The translations under genes and the position numbers were made by a program. Shown piece by piece: positions 34,118 through 42,209 of a stretch of 45,547 nucleotides of DNA. Origin of the DNA: Brevibacterium moorei (GTDB taxonomy: Bacteria > Actinomycetota > Actinomycetes > Actinomycetales > Brevibacteriaceae); NCBI RefSeq assembly GCF_024580735.1, contig NZ_JANIJX010000023.1:1-45547 (forward strand). The letters run 5' to 3'. Every line of letters begins with the position of its first letter. Position 1 is the stretch's first letter. Below the pieces are notes generated by a model. That model was not told the origin of the DNA and made no database searches. It saw only the letters and a program-made list of their open reading frames with translations.

Positions 34118-36664
34118 GTGAAGAAACCTGAACACGCCACCGGGCGCGCTCGTCCCGGTAGCCTGAAACGACTGAGCGCGGTTGTCGCCACCGTGGCGCT
34201 GACGGCCACCGGCGTGGGATTCGGCGCCGGGACCTCTTGGGCCGCACCGAGCACCTCCGCCGAGGTCACCGCCGATCCGACGGCGACGTCCACCGCGACG
34301 AGCAGGTCGACCGCGGACTCCACTTCCAGCGCAACGGCATCGGCTGCGAATTCCAAAGACGCGGTGAAGTCCGTCGACATCGGCCCGCAGGCCGCGGCAC
34401 GCACCATTCGCTGCGATGCGGGGGTTGTCTACGGGGTGTCTGCGAACGGGCAGCTCCAAGAGGTCACCAACGGTAATGTGCAGGAAGTTGGAAACAAGGC
34501 AACGTCCACCACCTACGATTGGTGGGGAAATCCCAGGGAGAATCCGGTCTCTTCCTTCAACGGACTGGGCATCGGTACCGACGGCCAGCCGATCTACGCC
34601 TATGAGCGCGGTGATCGATCGAATATGACGATCTACCAGTACAACCCGACCGTCGGCACATGGAGCAAGAAGACCGACTATTCGCTGTCCGATAATTACC
34701 GGGCCAGTAGTCTCGTCGCCGGTGCCGTGAACCTGGCCACGGGGGACTACTACTTCGGTGGATATTCTGGGTCGAGTAATAACCAGACTTTCAAAATCTG
34801 GAAGTACACGGGGTCCGGCTCGCCCACCTACGTGGGCGACATCAGCGCACCTGGGATTCCCCGTGAGTCAGGTGCGAACGGCGACATCGCCTTCGATGCC
34901 AATGGGAATCTCTTCGTGGTCCTTGGCAGTGGCAGTTATACCAAGGTCTTCTCGGTGACTGCGGCGAACCTGGCGCGGGGCAATGGCGGCCGCATCACCT
35001 CGTCTGTATCCGGTACCTATGACACAACCTCCAATGTCAACGGCGTCGCCTTCGACTCCGATGGCAAGGCCTATCTGGGCTCGGGCAGTACCGTGCAGTC
35101 CTATGACATGCCGAACTGGTCGAACCAGGCCACTTTCGTTAACCGTGGCCTGTCCAGCACCGACCTGGCCTCGTGCTCCTCACCTGCCACGATCACCGTC
35201 CGCAAGGACGTGGTGGGCCGGGCGCAGGCAGCCGATCAGTTCCACCTGACCGCAAAGCAAGGCGATACGGTGCTGGGTGAGGCCACCACGGAGGGCAGCG
35301 ACACCGGCGTCCAGGATCAGATCGTCGGCCCACAGCCGGCCAAGCGGGCAACCGAACTGACCTTCTCGGAAGCCGGCGCGGGCAATACCGACTTGGGCGA
35401 CTACGCCTCGGCCTATGAGTGCGAAGCCGACGGCCGGCATATGACCAATGCCAGCGGCACCGGGACCTCGGGCAAGGTGTCGATTCCGTCCGGTGTCAAG
35501 GCGGTCGTCTGCACGATCAGGAACGCCCCGCTGACCGCCGATGTGACGATCCACAAGGACGTCGCGGATGCCAACGGCGAGAACGCCGCCCCTGCCCAGG
35601 ACTGGACGGTGGGCGCCAAGACCAGCACCACCGCGGGCACGGTCAACTCGGTTCCCACGGCCGCAACCCAGAAGACCAACGCCTCCGGCGATGCGAAGTG
35701 GGCGCTGAAGTTCGGCACCAGCTCGTCACAGGCCACTGTGGACGTCTCCGAGGTCCAGCAGTCCGGTTATGCCTTCCACGAGGGCTCGTGCACCGTGACC
35801 CACCTGGACGGATCCACGACCAAGACCACGCTCGACGACGAGAAGGCGAAGTCGCTGAAGGGCATTGTGCCCGGCGACTCCGTGAAGTGCTCGTACACGA
35901 ACAAGGTCGCGGGCTCCCACCTGAGCCTGGTCAAGCAGGTTGACAACAGGTACTCCGGCGATGGCAGGGCCTCCGATTGGACGCTCAAGGCGGTAGGCGC
36001 GGACAAGACAATCGAGGGCAAAACCGGCACCGCCGATGTCACGACGGTCAGCGTTCCGGCCGGCGGCTACACTCTGTCCGAATCCGGGGCCAAGGCCGGT
36101 TACCGGGCAAGCGCCTGGAGCTGTGTGGACGCGGATAAGAACACCGTGGACGTTTCCGATGCGAAGGTCGACCTGAAGTCCGGCACGGACGTCACCTGCA
36201 CGATCACCAACTCGGACAAGCCCGGCCAGGCTACCTGGTCCAAGGTCGACGATGGAGGCCACGGCCTGGCCGGCTCCGTCTGGACCCTGACCGGCCCCGG
36301 CAATTCCACGACCTCCGTCGAGGACTGCGTTGCGGACAATGCAGACGCGTGCACGGGTGCTGACAAGGACCCTGCCGCCGGCACCTTCAAGCTCGACGGT
36401 CTGCACTGGGGCGACTACACCCTCCGGGAGTCCAAGGCTCCCGTGGGTTACACGCTCGACGATAAGGAACACCAGTTCACCGTCAAGGGCGATGATCTGG
36501 CCCTGAACATCGGGACGATCGTCAACACACAGGCCGAAGCGCCTGCGCTGCCGCTGACCGGCGGCCGTGGCACGGACGCCTTCGTCCTGGCCGGCGGGGC
36601 GACCCTGCTGGTCGCCGGAGCAGCCGCCTCGGTCTACGGCATCCGCCGACGCCGCAGCGCCTGA
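34118..36664 (+). CDS. LPLTG-anchored pilus surface protein with propeller-like head and SpaA-type stalk
   Basis: 848 residues. Signal peptide to about 42, Ser/Thr-rich linker (45-85), then a head (about 95-360) with repeated short strands such as GLGIGTDGQPIYAY, GDIAFDANGNLFVV and GVAFDSDGKAYLG, reading like a beta-propeller. Three prealbumin-like repeats follow (about 365-700), each with paired Cys. A Cna-B/SpaA domain has Lys709 and E-box Glu771 (YTLRESKAPVGY). Sorting signal LPLTG at 811-815, hydrophobic helix, Arg tail. Sortase would link it to the pilus, probably at the tip or base. Start GTG 34118 with GAGGAG upstream. The head is the likely ligand-binding part; I do not know its ligand. 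Confidence 0.85.
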   Translation: MKKPEHATGRARPGSLKRLSAVVATVALTATGVGFGAGTSWAAPSTSAEVTADPTATSTATSRSTADSTSSATASAANSKDAVKSVDIGPQAAARTIRCDAGVVYGVSANGQLQEVTNGNVQEVGNKATSTTYDWWGNPRENPVSSFNGLGIGTDGQPIYAYERGDRSNMTIYQYNPTVGTWSKKTDYSLSDNYRASSLVAGAVNLATGDYYFGGYSGSSNNQTFKIWKYTGSGSPTYVGDISAPGIPRESGANGDIAFDANGNLFVVLGSGSYTKVFSVTAANLARGNGGRITSSVSGTYDTTSNVNGVAFDSDGKAYLGSGSTVQSYDMPNWSNQATFVNRGLSSTDLASCSSPATITVRKDVVGRAQAADQFHLTAKQGDTVLGEATTEGSDTGVQDQIVGPQPAKRATELTFSEAGAGNTDLGDYASAYECEADGRHMTNASGTGTSGKVSIPSGVKAVVCTIRNAPLTADVTIHKDVADANGENAAPAQDWTVGAKTSTTAGTVNSVPTAATQKTNASGDAKWALKFGTSSSQATVDVSEVQQSGYAFHEGSCTVTHLDGSTTKTTLDDEKAKSLKGIVPGDSVKCSYTNKVAGSHLSLVKQVDNRYSGDGRASDWTLKAVGADKTIEGKTGTADVTTVSVPAGGYTLSESGAKAGYRASAWSCVDADKNTVDVSDAKVDLKSGTDVTCTITNSDKPGQATWSKVDDGGHGLAGSVWTLTGPGNSTTSVEDCVADNADACTGADKDPAAGTFKLDGLHWGDYTLRESKAPVGYTLDDKEHQFTVKGDDLALNIGTIVNTQAEAPALPLTGGRGTDAFVLAGGATLLVAGAAASVYGIRRRRSA

Positions 36665-36735
36665 GCCCTCCAACAGCAAACCCACCCACGATTCTCCCTA
36701 CCCGGCCATCCGGCCACCCCTGAAAGGAAACACCC

Positions 36736-38103
36736 ATGGGAAACTCGAAGTTCGGCTTGTGGCAGCGTCTGACTGTCATCGCGGCCGCTTCCGCTCTGAG
36801 CGTCGCCGGCCTGTCCGGTGCCGCCAACGCCGTTGAAGTCACCGGTGTCGGCAACATCGACTCCACGGCCAAGGGCTCCATCACCCTGCACAAGTACGAC
36901 TCGGAAAACCCCGGCGGTAAAGGCGATGGTTCGAAGATCACCGACACCGACGCGCTGGGCAACCCCCTCGAAGGGATCGGCTTCACCCTCTACAAGGTCA
37001 ACGACGTCGACCTGACGACGAACGCCGGCTGGACCGAGGCCTCGCAGGCCACGGCCGGTGACTACACCGGTACCGCACTGACCAAGGTGGGCGAGAAGAC
37101 CACCAACGCAGCCGGGGAAATCGATTGGTCCAACCTGGACCTGGGCCTGTACAAGGTCGTCGAGTCCAACTCGGATGCCGTCACCGCCAAGGCCGCCGAC
37201 TTCCTGGTGACCCTGCCTCTGCCCCAGGGCAAGGGCGGCTGGTTGTACGACGTCAACGTCTACCCCAAGAACACCGTCAAGGAGGGCACTCCGGTCAAGG
37301 AGGCCAACGATCCTTCGAACGTGGTCATCGGCTCCGACGTGACCTGGGACATCAAGGCACCGGTCAACGCCAAGGGCAAGAAGATCGCCAACTTCTCCAT
37401 CGGCGATAATCTGGACCCCCGCCTGGGCTACAAGTCCACGACCGTCGACGGCTTCACCGAGGGCACCGACTACACGGTGAACGTCGATGGCCAGAAGGTC
37501 ACCGTCGAGTTCACCGCCGCAGGCGTCGCCAAGCTCAAGCCTGCGCAGGTCGTGACCGCCCACATCACCACCACCGTCAAGGACCAGGGGGATGGCACGG
37601 TCGAGAACCAGGCCATCGTCTACACGAACGACCCCAAGCACGAGACCGGCACCAAGACCAATGAGCCCACCACCAACTGGGGTTCGCTGGACCTGGTGAA
37701 GTACGCCAAGGACGATGAGTCCAAGTTCCTGGCCGGTGCGGAATTCGATGTCAAGCACGGTGACAAGGTCGTCGGCCACCTGGTGACCGACGCCAACGGC
37801 AAGGCCGGCATCACCCTGTGGGTCGGCAACGACGATGACACGACCGAGGACTACACCCTGGTCGAGACCAAGGCCCCGGCCGGCTACGTGCTGGACTCCA
37901 CGCCGATCAACGTGACCGTCAATGCCGGTGACACCGCCCATGCCGCCATCGCCAAGGTCGCCAACACGCAGTCCGGTCACCCGGAGCTGCCCCTGACCGG
38001 TGCCAACGGCAAGCTGCTGGCGACCATCGCCGGTATCGCCCTGCTGCTGATCGCCGCGGGTGCGGGCATCGTCGCCGCCAACCGTCGCAAGACGAACGCG
38101 TGA
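36736..38103 (+). CDS. Major fimbrial shaft pilin (SpaA/FimA type, isopeptide-forming D2 family)
   Basis: 455 residues. Signal peptide cleaved after ANA (about 32). The pilin motif WLYDVNVYPK places the linking lysine at Lys178, through which class C sortase joins subunits. Three Ig-like domains: N-terminal (35-180), D2 (about 185-310, SNVVIGSDVTWDI) and C-terminal Cna-B (about 320-410) with LDLVKY and the E-box YTLVETKAPAGY (Glu377). Sorting signal LPLTG at 418-422, membrane helix, Arg/Lys tail. Ribosome site AAAGGAAA lies upstream. It is directly followed by the sortase, as in Actinomyces fimP/fimA and Corynebacterium spaA clusters. Confidence 0.95.
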   Translation: MGNSKFGLWQRLTVIAAASALSVAGLSGAANAVEVTGVGNIDSTAKGSITLHKYDSENPGGKGDGSKITDTDALGNPLEGIGFTLYKVNDVDLTTNAGWTEASQATAGDYTGTALTKVGEKTTNAAGEIDWSNLDLGLYKVVESNSDAVTAKAADFLVTLPLPQGKGGWLYDVNVYPKNTVKEGTPVKEANDPSNVVIGSDVTWDIKAPVNAKGKKIANFSIGDNLDPRLGYKSTTVDGFTEGTDYTVNVDGQKVTVEFTAAGVAKLKPAQVVTAHITTTVKDQGDGTVENQAIVYTNDPKHETGTKTNEPTTNWGSLDLVKYAKDDESKFLAGAEFDVKHGDKVVGHLVTDANGKAGITLWVGNDDDTTEDYTLVETKAPAGYVLDSTPINVTVNAGDTAHAAIAKVANTQSGHPELPLTGANGKLLATIAGIALLLIAAGAGIVAANRRKTNA

Positions 38104-38125
38104 GCAATCGGGTAGCAGCACGACT

Positions 38126-39055
38126 ATGAGCGATATGCTCACGCAGCGGCGCAGGCCGGCGAAAGCCGGACTGCGCCGCTGGCGTTTCCCGAAACTTCCG
38201 GCCTTCATCGCCGTTGTGGCCCTGGTGGGCCTGAGCGTGTGGACGTACCCGTCCGTCGCAGCGTGGTTCAACCAGCTGGACCAGTCGAAGATCGTCGAAG
38301 AGGCCGGCACCGTCCACGACGGCGCTGCCAAGTCCAATGCGGAACAGCTCAAGGCAGCCCGTGCCTATAATGAGCAGCTGGAATTCGGCGCCACCCTGGA
38401 GGCCGGCCACCGGATCCCCTCCGGGCGCACCCCGGCGGCGGGCGAGGATTCCAGGGCACCCGATGTTCCCACCTATGACGAGGCCCTCAACGACGGTCGC
38501 AGCCCGGTGATGTCGCGCCTGCGGATCCCCAAGATCGATCTGGATCTGCCGATCTACCACGGGACCTCGGACGAAACCCTGCTCAAGGGCCTGGGGCACC
38601 TGCAGGGCACCAGCCTGCCCGTGGGCGGCGCTGATACCCACGCCGTCATCACCGGCCACCGCGGTCTTGCGGAGGCCACGATGTTCACCAACCTGGACAG
38701 GATCGACAAGGGCGATCACTTCACCCTGACGACCTTCGGCGAGGTGCTGGCCTACCAGGTGATCTCGACCAAGGTCGTCGACCCGGACCAGACCGAATCC
38801 CTGCGGCCCGAGGCCGGCAAGGACCTGGTCACGCTGGTCACCTGCACCCCGCTGGGCATCAACTCCCAGCGGATTCTGGTCACCGCCCAGCGGATCTTCC
38901 CGACCCCGCCGGCTGATCAGGAGGCCGGGACATCCGCCCCGAACGTGCCTGGCTTCCCCTGGTGGGTGCTGATCCTGGGCGGGGGTCTACTGGCCGCGAT
39001 CGGCTATGTCTGGTGGGCGGGTCGGCCGGTGACTCCGCGAGGCAGCCGCCACTGA
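38126..39055 (+). CDS. srtC: Class C (pilus) sortase
   Basis: 309-residue membrane transpeptidase that polymerises the pilin upstream. N-terminal helix (about 24-43), sortase barrel with His178 (in TGHRGL), Cys240 in TLVTCTPLG and Arg249 in INSQRIL, and a C-terminal transmembrane helix (about 270-292) typical of class C. A flexible segment before the barrel (about 95-125) would be the lid, but the usual DPW/DPF motif is not evident. ATG 38126 lies 22 bp after the pilin stop; its ribosome site is weak, suggesting coupling. Last gene of the pilus operon, closed by a 31-bp hairpin. Confidence 0.93.
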   Translation: MSDMLTQRRRPAKAGLRRWRFPKLPAFIAVVALVGLSVWTYPSVAAWFNQLDQSKIVEEAGTVHDGAAKSNAEQLKAARAYNEQLEFGATLEAGHRIPSGRTPAAGEDSRAPDVPTYDEALNDGRSPVMSRLRIPKIDLDLPIYHGTSDETLLKGLGHLQGTSLPVGGADTHAVITGHRGLAEATMFTNLDRIDKGDHFTLTTFGEVLAYQVISTKVVDPDQTESLRPEAGKDLVTLVTCTPLGINSQRILVTAQRIFPTPPADQEAGTSAPNVPGFPWWVLILGGGLLAAIGYVWWAGRPVTPRGSRH

Positions 39056-39066
39056 AGCCGGACTCT

Positions 39067-39131
39067 CCGATTCGCAGTCGTTTTGGTCTGAAATCCGCCG
39101 CGGATTTCAGACCAAAACGACTGCGAATCGG
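39067..39131. terminator. 31-bp perfect hairpin between the sortase and LuxR genes
   Basis: Arms 39067-39097 and 39101-39131 are exact reverse complements (31 bp) separated by only CCG. It fills almost the whole 81-bp gap between two convergent genes and should stop transcription from both sides. TTTT and AAAA runs inside the arms give no U-tail. Confidence 0.88.
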
Positions 39132-39136
39132 TAGGT

Positions 39137-41887
39137 TCAGTGCGTCTGCAGGCGACCGGCCGCCCGGAGCTCGAGGATGCGCTGTGGGATGTCGGTGCGC
39201 CGCGCGGCCCCCAGCTTGCCACGGGCCGAGAGCACGTGAGATTCCACGGTCCGCACCGAGAGGAACAATCTCTGGCTGATCTTGACATTGGTCAGGCCCT
39301 CGCCGACCAACCTGCAGATCTCCGCTTCCCGCCGTGTCAGGGACACCGGCGCGGCGGACTCGGACGATTCGATCCGCGGTGCCGGCCGTCCAGTCGCGAT
39401 CGTCTTGAGCATGGCCCCGGCCTCAGCCGCACGTTTGGCGGACCGATTGGCGATGAACAGGGCCCGCGCGTGCTGCAGTGCGTGTTCGGCGGCTTCACGG
39501 TAGTTCGTGGCGGCCAGGCGTCGTCCGGCGTCGAACAGGGCGTCTGCGTCCCCGGCTGCCAGGGCCAACACATGATCGCGCAGGGCCAGAGGGCCGGGCA
39601 GCCCGATCCGCTGCAAGCTCTCGAGTTCCCTTGCCGCCTGCCCCGCCGCCACGGTTCCATCGAGCACCTGCGCGTGCAGGAACACGGCGTGCATCCAGTC
39701 GGGCCGGGGCTCGGACGGGTCGGCGCCGGGGCCCTGCAGCAGTGCCACCAGGAGTTCGAGGTGGGAGGACGGATGTCTGGCGGCGATGGTGCCGCGGGCG
39801 TGGAAAACGGACCCGATTCGCTGCCGGGACGAGACGCTGAGCAGTCGGCGGATCGTCGTGTGCATGCCCCAGCCCACCGCTAGCAGGGAGGGATTGAGTA
39901 CATCGGCAAGGGCGTCCAGATCCCGTGCCGCGGTCTCCAACTCTCCTCGCAGCACCCGCCGCAGCCCCTGGCACCAAGCCGTGGCGCTGGATGCCACCGA
40001 GCTGACCTGTTCGGGGTTCGTCACCGCTTCGCTGAGGAGCCCGCGCAGAGTGGTCGTCGTCTGTTCGGGCTCGATGCCGGCCAGCATGAATTCCACCGAG
40101 GTGGCGACGACGAAGAACCAGATCATCGACAGTGACAACCCATCCGGGGTGTGATCGCGCACGGCCAGGAGTTCTGCGATGATCTCCGTGCCCCGCTCGG
40201 CGAAATCCCGCAGCTCCTCCGGTTGGCCGCGGCTGAGCCGGTCCTGGCACAGCAGAATCAGCGCGGACAGCCGAAGCACGCTGGGCAGATCACGGTTGTC
40301 GGCGACCAGCAGGGCGGCCTCCGGATCGAGGCGCGCGCTATTGGCGAACGAGTCGAGGAGCTTTCCGGCCCCTGGGTACTCCTGTTCCACCGGTCCTTGG
40401 AGGAAAGCGGTCCACCAGGCGGGAACACCGAGGTTCGGGCCCGTCCAGGCGATGATGGTGGCAATGGTGTAGAGCAGCTCGACATCGGGCGGGGTTCCGG
40501 AAGCGGCTTTCACTGTGGCCCGTTCCGCAGCCCGCTCGGCCATGGCCCGGGCGGGGCGGTACTCTCCGCGGATCAGCAGCGACGTCAGGTGCTGGAGCTC
40601 CACTGCGGGGAGCGCGGGCTGCTCGATGGACGCCGATTTCAGGAAGACCTCGGCCTCGACCGGATTGCCCAGCCGGTTGGCGATGCGCGCGGCCGCGATG
40701 AACAGGGGCGTGTGCTGCGCGCCGGCGGTGCCCGAATGCACGAGGCTCCTGGCCAGGCGCAGGGTCGCCGATTCCCCGATGGCGTATCCCGAATCCCACA
40801 GCCGCTGCAGACTGCCCTCGACGGAATCCCAGTCCTCGTCCGAGGGCGCCTCCGCCGTCTCCAAGAGGGCGTTGGCCGTCAGGGGAGAGACGACGACATA
40901 ACTGTGCGCGCCCGGGATGCGGTGGGCCAGGCCCAGACTCGTCAGGGTCCCGACGGTGGGCGCTCCGAACAACTGTGTGGCGGTCTGGCGGGGCAGTGGG
41001 CTCAGCTCGGCGAGCATGACGGCGGCGCGCACCCTGGTCTGCGACAGACCGCGGGCCCGGTCGGCCAGGCGGCTCGGCGCCTGTGCGCCCAGATAGTGGG
41101 AGTCAACGCTGCCGCGGGGATAGTGCCGGGGTACGAGATACGGTTCGTAGAGTGCCCACGCCGCCAGATCGGCGGCGACCAGTGGACGTCCCTCCGAGAG
41201 GACGACGAGTGTCTGCAGTTGGAGGTCGTCGAGGGTCCCGGGTGGGCAGATGTCCATGATGATCTGGCGGACTTCGTGGTCGGTGAGTTCCGGTACGTCC
41301 AGGCGGATGAGTCGACCGGACAGCCAGGCATCGCGTAGCAGGGCGAGGGTGCCTGAGCGGTTCGCGGCGAGTCGCAGGGCGTCCATGTCGATGAAGCAGC
41401 ACAGCGCCACCCGGCCATCGGCCAGACTCGCATCGATGAGTGGCCCGGCCTCCTCCGGCAGCCGGTGCGCCGCCTCGACGATCCGGATGCAGTGCCCGCC
41501 GGCATCGGGGCGGAGGAATCCCTCAAGCTCCTCGGCGGTGGTTCCGGTGGTGGCCTGCAGCAGGAACCGGTCCGGTCCCACGGCCGGGGAGCCGTCGCCC
41601 TGAGCGGGATATGGGCCGGAGTCTCGCTGCGCGGTGGTGCGGTGCAGGACTCCGGCCAGTGCCCGGGCGGTGCGGGTGAGGCCGGAGCCGACCTCGCCGA
41701 CGACCAGGCAGGAGTTGCCGGCGGCCAACTCGTCGGCCAGGTGGCGGATGAAGTCCTCGCGTGACCGGCCGGGCGAATGCGGGGTGCTGGCGCTGCCGCC
41801 TGTTTCGTGGCCCGACTCGGGAACTTCGAGGTTCCGCGCGAATCCGGAAGGACGCGGTGGTACATGGTCCAAAGGATGGTGCGACAA
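39137..41887 (-). CDS. Large LuxR-type regulator with degenerate ATPase domain
   Basis: 916 residues. The C-terminal LuxR/FixJ helix-turn-helix is clear (849-916: LTRREAEICRLVGEGLTN, then ISQRLFLSVRTVESHV). The N-terminal P-loop-like segment reads GEVGSGLT (64-71), with Leu where the Walker A Lys should be, and the Walker B-like IRIVEAAHRL has Glu for Asp, so ATP hydrolysis is doubtful. The middle (about 300-830) is helical, TPR-like. Architecture resembles LAL/MalT-type proteins. It appears to start at TTG 41887, preceded by GGAAAGG. Convergent with the pilus operon; a role in its control is inference. Confidence 0.83.
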   Translation of the reverse strand: MSHHPLDHVPPRPSGFARNLEVPESGHETGGSASTPHSPGRSREDFIRHLADELAAGNSCLVVGEVGSGLTRTARALAGVLHRTTAQRDSGPYPAQGDGSPAVGPDRFLLQATTGTTAEELEGFLRPDAGGHCIRIVEAAHRLPEEAGPLIDASLADGRVALCCFIDMDALRLAANRSGTLALLRDAWLSGRLIRLDVPELTDHEVRQIIMDICPPGTLDDLQLQTLVVLSEGRPLVAADLAAWALYEPYLVPRHYPRGSVDSHYLGAQAPSRLADRARGLSQTRVRAAVMLAELSPLPRQTATQLFGAPTVGTLTSLGLAHRIPGAHSYVVVSPLTANALLETAEAPSDEDWDSVEGSLQRLWDSGYAIGESATLRLARSLVHSGTAGAQHTPLFIAAARIANRLGNPVEAEVFLKSASIEQPALPAVELQHLTSLLIRGEYRPARAMAERAAERATVKAASGTPPDVELLYTIATIIAWTGPNLGVPAWWTAFLQGPVEQEYPGAGKLLDSFANSARLDPEAALLVADNRDLPSVLRLSALILLCQDRLSRGQPEELRDFAERGTEIIAELLAVRDHTPDGLSLSMIWFFVVATSVEFMLAGIEPEQTTTTLRGLLSEAVTNPEQVSSVASSATAWCQGLRRVLRGELETAARDLDALADVLNPSLLAVGWGMHTTIRRLLSVSSRQRIGSVFHARGTIAARHPSSHLELLVALLQGPGADPSEPRPDWMHAVFLHAQVLDGTVAAGQAARELESLQRIGLPGPLALRDHVLALAAGDADALFDAGRRLAATNYREAAEHALQHARALFIANRSAKRAAEAGAMLKTIATGRPAPRIESSESAAPVSLTRREAEICRLVGEGLTNVKISQRLFLSVRTVESHVLSARGKLGAARRTDIPQRILELRAAGRLQTH

Positions 41888-42209
41888 GATGGTGCCTTTC
41901 CAATCTCGGTTCTCCTGCTCTGTTTGGGAGCCGAATTGCCGTGAGCCGAAACCACATCCATCCTAGCTGTGAAAACCGTAATTTACGTGTGAGATCAGTA
42001 GCCTGGTGTTCCCAGACTACTGACCTATACGGCTTTGACTACTCTGATGCGGTGGGTCCCTCTCCAGATGGATTGTGTAATCCAGCAGGCAGTGCCTACG
42101 TAGATTCCGTTCATCGGGGTAGAGGACGCAAGGCGGGGAATCTCCCCCTGCACTGGAGGAGATTCCCCGCGTTGCTTCCACCGAGTCCGTGGACCGGCCC
42201 TGCCCTAGC
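41888..42209. promoter_or_regulatory. Upstream region of the LuxR regulator with inverted repeat
   Basis: 322 bp without a gene. It holds an interrupted palindrome (41995-42023, CAGTAG and CTACTG at the outer arms, CTGG and CCAG inside) about 110 bp upstream of the LuxR start, a candidate operator. It also holds the terminator hairpin of the peptidase gene (42133-42170). Nothing else is recognisable. Confidence 0.45.
42133..42170 (-). terminator. Terminator hairpin of the M13 peptidase gene
   Basis: Arms GCGGGGAATCTCC (42133-42145) and 42158-42170 are exact reverse complements (13 bp), extended by CAA/TTG after one mismatch, loop 12 nt. Lies 40 bp beyond the peptidase stop on its transcript. 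Confidence 0.8.
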
